Source of the DNA: Salinirussus sp.
GTDB lineage: Archaea > Halobacteriota > Halobacteria > Halobacteriales > Haloarculaceae
NCBI GenBank assembly: GCA_028275005.1
Contig: JAQCNN010000223.1
Span: 1-10,903 of the forward strand
Reading direction: 5' to 3'
DNA: 10,903 nucleotides
In this document: positions 5,648-10,903 of the stretch, in pieces
How positions within the stretch are numbered: position 1 is the stretch's first letter
Layout: every line of letters begins with the position of its first letter
Notes under the pieces: generated by a model
Told to the model about the DNA's origin: nothing
Databases searched by the model: none
The model's input: only the letters and a program-made list of their open reading frames with translations
Program-made: the position numbers and the translations under genes

Positions 5648-5680
5648 GGTCAGGGGCCGGAACTGTGACGACCAGTGTGC

Positions 5681-5686
5681 TTTTGA
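5681..5686 (+). promoter_or_regulatory. TATA-like box of the PPC gene / DP2 transcription unit
   Basis: TTTTGA, within GCTTTTGAAG, is centred 26-27 bp before ATG 5710 in an otherwise GC-rich 62-bp gap. This is the expected spacing for leaderless initiation at that ATG. Since the PPC gene overlaps DP2, this would also be the promoter nearest to the polymerase gene. Confidence 0.45.
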
Positions 5687-5709
5687 AGGCCCCAGCCGTC
5701 GGGCCGGAC

Positions 5710-6132
5710 ATGGATTATCAGGAAGTCGACGCCACCCGGGAGTTCGTCGCGCGGCTGGAGCACGGCCGGGACTGGCGGGCCCAGGTCGAGGCCTTTGCCG
5801 CCGAGCAGGACATCGCTTCGGCCTTCTTCGTTGGCCTGGGTGCGGTGCAGGACGCCGAACTCGCCTTCTACGACCAGGACCGCCAGACGTACGACAACAT
5901 CGTCTTCGAGGAGCACCTGGAGGTGGTGCCGGCGGTCGGGAACGTCTCGATGCTCGACGGCGACCCCTTCGCACACACCCACGTCGCCCTCTCGCGGCCC
6001 GACGGGACGACCGTCGCGGGCCACCTGGACTCGGCGACGGTCTTTGCCGGCGAGCTCTACATCCGGGCGTTCGACGCCGACCTCGTCCGCGAGCGCGACC
6101 CCGTGACCGACCTGGACCTCTGGGCGCTGTAA
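5710..6132 (+). CDS. PPC/DUF296 domain DNA-binding protein
   Basis: This 140-residue protein consists of a single PPC domain (plants and prokaryotes conserved; DUF296). In plants the domain accompanies AT-hooks. Stand-alone prokaryotic forms make trimers with a metal site. The hallmarks are visible: GLGAV (42-46), GNVS (77-80), HTHVALS (89-95) and AGHL (103-106). His89, His91 and His105 correspond to the three histidines that bind zinc in structures of bacterial homologues. No AT-hook or other DNA-binding segment is present, so the common name DNA-binding protein is not proven for this one. ATG 5710 has a TATA-like box 27 bp upstream. Its TAA overlaps the DP2 ATG (TAATG, 6130-6134), so the two are co-transcribed and probably translationally coupled. 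This suggests a link with replication or with nucleotide metabolism. Confidence 0.88.
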   Translation: MDYQEVDATREFVARLEHGRDWRAQVEAFAAEQDIASAFFVGLGAVQDAELAFYDQDRQTYDNIVFEEHLEVVPAVGNVSMLDGDPFAHTHVALSRPDGTTVAGHLDSATVFAGELYIRAFDADLVRERDPVTDLDLWAL

Positions 6133-9100
6133 TGCGGCCCGCGGACGACCGCTACTTCCGGGAACTTGAGGACAGCCTCGATGCGGCCTTCGACGTGGCA
6201 AACCGGGCCCGTGAGCGCGGCGGCGACCCGACCGAGAGCGTGGAGATCCCCGTCGCAAAGGACATGGCCGACCGCGTCGAGAACATCCTCGGTATCGACG
6301 GCGTCGCCGAGCGGGTCCGCGAACTCGACGGTCAGATGTCCCGCGAGGCGGCCGCGCTGGCGCTGGTCGAGGACTTTGTCGACGGTAGCGTCGGTGACTA
6401 CGACACCCGGGCCGGCAAGGTCGAGGGGGCGGTCCGGACGGCCGTTGCCCTCCTCACCGAGGGGGTCGTCGCCGCGCCGATCGAGGGGATCGACCGCGTC
6501 GAACTCCTTGAAAACGACGACGGGACGGAGTTCGTCAACGTCTACTACGCCGGCCCGATCCGCTCGGCGGGTGGGACCGCCCAGGCGCTGTCGGTGCTCG
6601 TCGCCGACTACGCCCGGGCGCTGCTGGGTATCGAGGAGTACCGCCCCCGCGGCGACGAGGTCGGCCGCTACGCCGAGGAGGTGGCGCTCTACGACTCCGA
6701 GACGGGCCTCCAGTACAGCCCCGTCGAGGCCGAGGCGGAGTTTATCGCCGAGCACATGCCGGTCATGCTCGACGGCGAGGCGACCGGTGACGACGAGGTC
6801 GAGGGCTACCGCGACCTCGACCGGGTCGACACCAACGCCGCCCGCGGGGGGATGTGTCTGGTCTTTGCGGAGGGGCTCGCGCTGAAGGCCCCGAAGATCC
6901 AGCGGTACACCCGCGACCTCGAGGAGGTGAACTGGCCCTGGCTCCAGGACCTCATCGACGGCGCCTACAAGGACCACGAGGATGCCGACGCGGCCGGGGA
7001 AGGGGGGGCGGACGACGCGGCCGGCGGGGCCGACGCCGCCGACGGCGAGGCCGAGGGCGAACCCGGCCCGCCCCGTCCAGAGCCCTCGAAGAAGTACCTC
7101 CGGGACCTGATCGCCGGCCGGCCGGTCTTCTCCCATCCCAGCGAGTCCGGCGGGTTCCGGCTGCGCTACGGTCGTGCCCGCAACCACGGCCACGCGACCG
7201 CGGGTGTCCACCCGGCGACGATGCATCTGGTGGACGACTTCCTCGCGACGGGCACCCAGATCAAGACCGAGCGGCCCGGCAAGGCCGCAGGGGTGGTGCC
7301 CGTCGACACCATCGAGGGGCCGACTGTCCGGCTGGCCAACGGCGATGTCCGGCGGATCAACGACGCCGAGGAGGCCCTGGAGGTCAGAAACGGGGTCGAG
7401 TCGGTGCTCGACCTGGGGGAGTACCTGGTCAACTACGGGGAGTTCGTCGAGAACAACCAGCCGCTCGCACCGGCCGCCTACACCGTCGAGTGGTGGCGCC
7501 AGGACTTTGCCGAGGCCGGCGGCCCGGTCCAGGCCCTCGAGGACGACGTCGCCGTCGACCTCGCGGACCCGGCCGCGACGGAGGCACTCGCCTGGGCCGA
7601 GGCGTACGACGCCCCGTTGCACCCGGCCTACACCTACCTCTGGCACGACGTGAGCGTCGACGACCTCTGTGCGCTGGCGGAGGCCGTGGAGGCCGCCGAC
7701 GCGGTCGCGGCCGACGGGGCGGCGATGGGCGAGGGCCCCGCCGACCGGGATGGCACAGAGACGGTGCTCGCGCTCCCGCGCACCGGGACGGTTCGGGGCA
7801 CACTGGAGTCGCTGTTGGTCGAACACACCCAGGAGGCCGACCGGCTGCTGGTTCCCGACTGGCAGCCGCTGGCGCGCTCGCTCCGCTTTGCCGAGGACCG
7901 CACCCGCTCGTGGGACCGCGAGGACCTCTCCGAGGACGCCCGCACGTACGACGGCGGCGAGAACGCAATCCGCGCGGTCAACGAACTCGCGCCGTTCCGG
8001 GTCCGGGAGCGGGCGCCAACGCGGGTTGGCAACCGGATGGGGCGCCCGGAGAAGTCGGAACAGCGGGAGCTGTCCCCGGCGGTCCACTCGCTGTCCCCCA
8101 TCGGCGACGCCGGCGGGAACCAGCGTGACGTCGTCGCGGCCGCCGAACACGGCGACACTGTCGAGGGGACCAGAGGCGACGTCGAGGTGGAGGTCGGCCG
8201 CCGGGAGTGTCGGGACTGTGGGGCCCGGGGCCACGAGGCCCGCTGTCCCGACTGTGGGGGCGTGACCGACGCCGTCTACGTCTGCCGGGACTGTGACCGC
8301 GAGGTCGAGCCCGACGAGTCCGGCCGCGCGGCGTGTCCGGCCTGTGGGACGCTGGCCTCCCCCACGGAGACGACGACGCTGAACGTCCACGACCGGCTCC
8401 AGGAGGCGCTGGAGGCCGTCGGCGAACGCCCCTCGGCCTTCGAGACGCTAAAAGCCGTGAAGGGGCTCACCTCCGAGGAGAAGGCGCCCGAACCCCTGGA
8501 GAAGGGGGTCCTGCGTGCGAAACACGGCGTCTCGGCGTTCAAGGACGGCACCGTCCGCTACGACATGACCGACCTGCCGGTCACGTCGGTCCGGCCGGCG
8601 GAACTCGACGTCACCGCCGAGCAGTTCCGCGAACTCGGCTACGAGACCGACATCCACGGTGACCCCCTCCGTCACGACGACCAGTTGGTCGAACTCAAGG
8701 TCCAGGATATCGTCCTCTCGGATGGCGCCGCCGAGCACATGCTCGCCACCGCGGACTTCGTCGACGACCTGCTGACCCAGTACTACGGGCTCGAGGCCTT
8801 CTACGAGTTCGAGGACCGGGCGGACCTCGTCGGCGAGCTCGTCTTCGGGATGGCGCCACACACCTCCGCGGCGGTCGTCGGCCGCGTCGTCGGCTTCACG
8901 AGCGCCGCCGTCGGGTACGCGCATCCGTACTTCCACGCCTCCAAGCGCCGGAACTGCGACGGTGACGAGGACTGCGTGATGCTCCTTCTGGACGGGTTAT
9001 TGAACTTTAGCCGGACGTACCTCCCCGACCAGCGGGGTGGGAGCGTCGCCGAGGATTCCCGGCTCGTGGCGGTCGACCCGGATGGCGACGTTCGGTTCCT

Positions 9101-10903
9101 GACCTTTGACGAATTCTGGCGCGAACTTGACTCGCCGCTCGAAGTCGATGGCAAATTCCGCAAGCGAACGTGTGCCGCTGAGGGGTGGCGAACCTACGCC
9201 TTCGGCGACGACCACGGAACCTCTCCTCAGCCGATAGAGAAGGCGATCCGGTACGAGGCGGACGATGACGAGGAGCTTTTGTCCGTCGAGACACAGTTTG
9301 GTCGCTCGCTAGAGATAACCGACCACCACAGCCTGTTCCGGTACGAAGACGGGATCGAGGAAGTCGCGGGTGCGGAGTTGGAAGAAGGCGACCTCGTCGT
9401 GGCTCCGCGGGAGGTCGATGTCGAGACCGAACGGACGACGCTGGACGTTGTTGACGCCGTCGACGACCCCTACGTCGTCATCGACGACCACGTCGAGGAC
9501 CTGTTGACGACGGCCTGGGAGACGACCGACCACGGGAGTCCGACACACGACGCGTTCCAAAGCGGACTCGCCTACCGTCTGGACAGGAGCAAGATCGCCT
9601 ACGACCGATTCGTCGAGATCCTTGACCGTGCCGGACTCGACCGACCCCGCAACATCCAGGTTGGCCTCTCGGGTTCCTCCGACGGGATAGACCGGGTGGT
9701 CGACCTGGACGAGGAGTTCGCGTGGCTACTCGGACTGTTCGTCGCTGAGGGGTCCACATCGAGCGTCTGCCCGGCGATCAACAATGCCGACGAGGAACTT
9801 ATCGACCGCGCGGCCGGGATAATTGAGGAGACGCTCGGCCACGAACCCGCCCGTCGGTGGTCGAACAGGGCGTACGAACTGCGCTTCCCGGCGGTCTTTC
9901 GGGACGTTCTGTACCATCTCGGATTCGAAGACGTGGAGGCCTACGACTCCAGTGAAAAAGTCATTCCCGAGCCTGTCCTCAACGCCCCGCGCGAGGTAAT
10001 TCTCGCCTTCCTCCGGGGCTTCATCGCCGGTGATGGCAGTGACAAGACCGACGACAACGTCACTACCGTAGCGTTCTACACAACCAGTCCTGACGTGAAA
10101 GACGGCCTCGTGTTCCTCCTCCACCGTCTCGGGCTCGTCGCCAGCATCTCCGAACAGACCGACCGCAAGGGAAACCGTCAGGATATCTACACCGTGACAG
10201 TGTCCGGGGGGGCGACCGACAACCCACTCCACAGAATCCTCGACGGCGAACGACCGTACTCCCCGAAGAGCCTCGTCGTCGCGATCCCCGACGCGCTGAT
10301 GACGATCCGCGAGATGGATATCGAGGGGGTCAAACAGCTGATCCCGAAGTACCTGAAGCGTCGGGAGAACATCTCCCTGGAACAACTCCGAGACATCGTC
10401 CGGGAACTCGACTCCCGGGATGTGCCCGCGGCTGCGACCGACCGTCTTGAGGACTTGCGCCCGCTTGTCGACGGTGACCTCTCGTATCTGCGCGTCAAAC
10501 GTGTCGAACGGGTCGAGTACGACGGCTATCTCTACGACCTCCAGGTCGGCGGCGAACCGGTCTTTGCCGCAAACTGGCTCTACGCGCACAACTCGATGGA
10601 CGCGCCCCTGGTGATGTCCTCGCGGATCGACCCCTCGGAGATCGACGACGAGGCCCACAACGTCGACATCATGTCGGAGTACCCTCGGGCGTTCTACGAG
10701 GCGACCCGGGAGATGGCCGACCCGGAGGCGGTCGCCGACGTCATGACCATCGCCGAGGACCAGGTCGGCACGGAGGGGGAGTACCACGGCTTTGCACACA
10801 CCCACGACACGGGCGATATCGCGGCCGGGCCGGCGCTGTCGGCGTACAAGACCCTGGGGTCGATGGAGGAGAAGATGGACGCCCAGTTGGACATCTCCCG
10901 CAC
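6132..10903 (+). CDS. polC: DNA polymerase II (PolD) large subunit DP2 with intein, cut by right window edge
   Basis: DP2 is the catalytic subunit of archaeal replicative polymerase D and works with the exonuclease subunit DP1 (not in this window). The window holds 1590 codons: 1073 of polymerase and 517 of intein. The N-terminal part has the family block YYAGPIRSAGGTAQAL (about 139-154). Residues 280-318 are an acidic Ala/Gly/Glu linker. A zinc module has CRDC (693-696), further CxxC pairs and CPAC (735-738). The catalytic site is RRNCDGDED with Asp943 and Asp945, matching the aspartate pair of Pyrococcus DP2. The intein interrupts RGG / SMDAPLVMSSRIDPSEIDDE. The sequence ends in EEKMDAQLDISR; perhaps 100-200 residues are missing. 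The ATG at 6132 overlaps the stop of the PPC gene. Reading the frame by hand across the intein found no stop or shift. It is also called polA2 or polD2. Confidence 0.96.
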   Translation, partial: MRPADDRYFRELEDSLDAAFDVANRARERGGDPTESVEIPVAKDMADRVENILGIDGVAERVRELDGQMSREAAALALVEDFVDGSVGDYDTRAGKVEGAVRTAVALLTEGVVAAPIEGIDRVELLENDDGTEFVNVYYAGPIRSAGGTAQALSVLVADYARALLGIEEYRPRGDEVGRYAEEVALYDSETGLQYSPVEAEAEFIAEHMPVMLDGEATGDDEVEGYRDLDRVDTNAARGGMCLVFAEGLALKAPKIQRYTRDLEEVNWPWLQDLIDGAYKDHEDADAAGEGGADDAAGGADAADGEAEGEPGPPRPEPSKKYLRDLIAGRPVFSHPSESGGFRLRYGRARNHGHATAGVHPATMHLVDDFLATGTQIKTERPGKAAGVVPVDTIEGPTVRLANGDVRRINDAEEALEVRNGVESVLDLGEYLVNYGEFVENNQPLAPAAYTVEWWRQDFAEAGGPVQALEDDVAVDLADPAATEALAWAEAYDAPLHPAYTYLWHDVSVDDLCALAEAVEAADAVAADGAAMGEGPADRDGTETVLALPRTGTVRGTLESLLVEHTQEADRLLVPDWQPLARSLRFAEDRTRSWDREDLSEDARTYDGGENAIRAVNELAPFRVRERAPTRVGNRMGRPEKSEQRELSPAVHSLSPIGDAGGNQRDVVAAAEHGDTVEGTRGDVEVEVGRRECRDCGARGHEARCPDCGGVTDAVYVCRDCDREVEPDESGRAACPACGTLASPTETTTLNVHDRLQEALEAVGERPSAFETLKAVKGLTSEEKAPEPLEKGVLRAKHGVSAFKDGTVRYDMTDLPVTSVRPAELDVTAEQFRELGYETDIHGDPLRHDDQLVELKVQDIVLSDGAAEHMLATADFVDDLLTQYYGLEAFYEFEDRADLVGELVFGMAPHTSAAVVGRVVGFTSAAVGYAHPYFHASKRRNCDGDEDCVMLLLDGLLNFSRTYLPDQRGGSVAEDSRLVAVDPDGDVRFLTFDEFWRELDSPLEVDGKFRKRTCAAEGWRTYAFGDDHGTSPQPIEKAIRYEADDDEELLSVETQFGRSLEITDHHSLFRYEDGIEEVAGAELEEGDLVVAPREVDVETERTTLDVVDAVDDPYVVIDDHVEDLLTTAWETTDHGSPTHDAFQSGLAYRLDRSKIAYDRFVEILDRAGLDRPRNIQVGLSGSSDGIDRVVDLDEEFAWLLGLFVAEGSTSSVCPAINNADEELIDRAAGIIEETLGHEPARRWSNRAYELRFPAVFRDVLYHLGFEDVEAYDSSEKVIPEPVLNAPREVILAFLRGFIAGDGSDKTDDNVTTVAFYTTSPDVKDGLVFLLHRLGLVASISEQTDRKGNRQDIYTVTVSGGATDNPLHRILDGERPYSPKSLVVAIPDALMTIREMDIEGVKQLIPKYLKRRENISLEQLRDIVRELDSRDVPAAATDRLEDLRPLVDGDLSYLRVKRVERVEYDGYLYDLQVGGEPVFAANWLYAHNSMDAPLVMSSRIDPSEIDDEAHNVDIMSEYPRAFYEATREMADPEAVADVMTIAEDQVGTEGEYHGFAHTHDTGDIAAGPALSAYKTLGSMEEKMDAQLDISR
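8208..8345 (+). other. zinc-binding module of DP2
   Basis: Four Cys-x-x-Cys pairs follow each other within residues 693-738 (CRDC, CPDC, CRDC, CPAC), enough for two zinc ions. Similar zinc knuckles stand before the catalytic double-psi beta-barrel in archaeal DP2 subunits. All cysteines are intact. Confidence 0.7.
8952..8972 (+). other. catalytic NCDGDED motif of DP2
   Basis: Asn941 to Asp947 hold the two metal-binding aspartates (943 and 945) of the double-psi beta-barrel active site. The intein starts 26 residues after Asp945, so an unspliced precursor would be broken right at the active site. Confidence 0.85.
9042..10592 (+). mobile_element. intein in DP2 with LAGLIDADG homing endonuclease
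   Basis: This 517-residue protein intron is spliced out after translation. It starts with Ser (SVAEDSRLVAV) instead of the commoner Cys. It has block B as LEITDHHSLF (T-x-x-H) and ends LYAHN before the +1 residue Ser (10593). The N-terminal nucleophile Ser, block B His, penultimate His, terminal Asn and +1 Ser are all present, so splicing should work. The usual His of block F is not obvious in VGGEPVFAANW. The endonuclease has two LAGLIDADG helices, LLGLFVAEG (intein residues 229-237) and LRGFIAGDG (324-332). Both acidic residues and a block-D-like Lys (EKVIPEPV) are present, so it looks active. Inteins at this site of DP2 are known from other archaea. The intein uses more A and T than the flanking polymerase (62% against 70% GC in one line sampled from each), fitting separate transfer. 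Confidence 0.93.

Noticed and set aside
6057..8390. Open frame of 777 codons on the minus strand
   Set aside because: It is antisense to the conserved DP2 gene. The product is rich in Arg, Gly and Val with no recognisable domain.
1..10903. CRISPR arrays, rRNA, tRNA and defence-system genes
   Set aside because: No regularly spaced repeats, no RNA gene signatures and no nuclease, toxin or Cas-like proteins were seen; the only nuclease is the intein endonuclease.

Overview
The window is high-GC archaeal DNA, almost certainly from a halophilic archaeon (class Halobacteria). The proteins are strongly acidic, and the TATA-like boxes mostly sit about 27 bp upstream of start codons, as expected for leaderless mRNAs. 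It also carries a split-family replicative polymerase (PolD large subunit), haloarchaeal-type secreted and membrane proteins, and an archaeal argGH pair.

Layout. (1) Positions 1-1515, minus strand: the arginine-biosynthesis pair argG-argH, with argH cut by the window edge, preceded by a 265-bp non-coding stretch. (2) Positions 1781-4766, minus strand: three surface-protein genes in the order E-D-C. E is a membrane-spanning protein with an external DUF7345-like domain and a cytoplasmic winged helix. D is a secreted coiled-coil protein with a Thr/Glu/Asp-rich tail. C is a secreted paralogue of the E external domain with a C-terminal sorting-type tail. (3) Positions 4874-6132, plus strand: a 59-residue membrane protein, a 2H-phosphoesterase (LigT-like) protein and a PPC/DUF296 protein. 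(4) From 6132 to the right edge: the DNA polymerase II large subunit (DP2), which overlaps the stop codon of the PPC gene and contains a 517-residue intein with an apparently intact LAGLIDADG endonuclease.

The most unusual signal lies in the E-D-C cluster. Two 80-bp palindromic elements (2412-2491 and 2671-2750) are 59/80 identical by hand count. They have 15-16-bp terminal inverted repeats and a central 12-bp palindrome, and each is flanked by a 3-bp TNA direct repeat. I read them as two diverged copies of a very small MITE-like mobile element. One copy is inserted in gene C. It keeps the frame (net 81 bp) but adds an in-frame TAA that separates the signal peptide from the domain; virtual excision restores a continuous protein that aligns with E. 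The other copy is inserted exactly at the TGA stop codon of gene D and duplicates it, so D is unharmed. Base pairs in the arms and centre change in a compensatory way between the copies, so the folded shape itself appears to be conserved.

Functional reading: housekeeping genes (arginine synthesis, replicative polymerase) flank an accessory surface-sensing locus. Family names for E, D and the 59-residue protein come from memory of haloarchaeal annotation and carry the confidence given in each entry.
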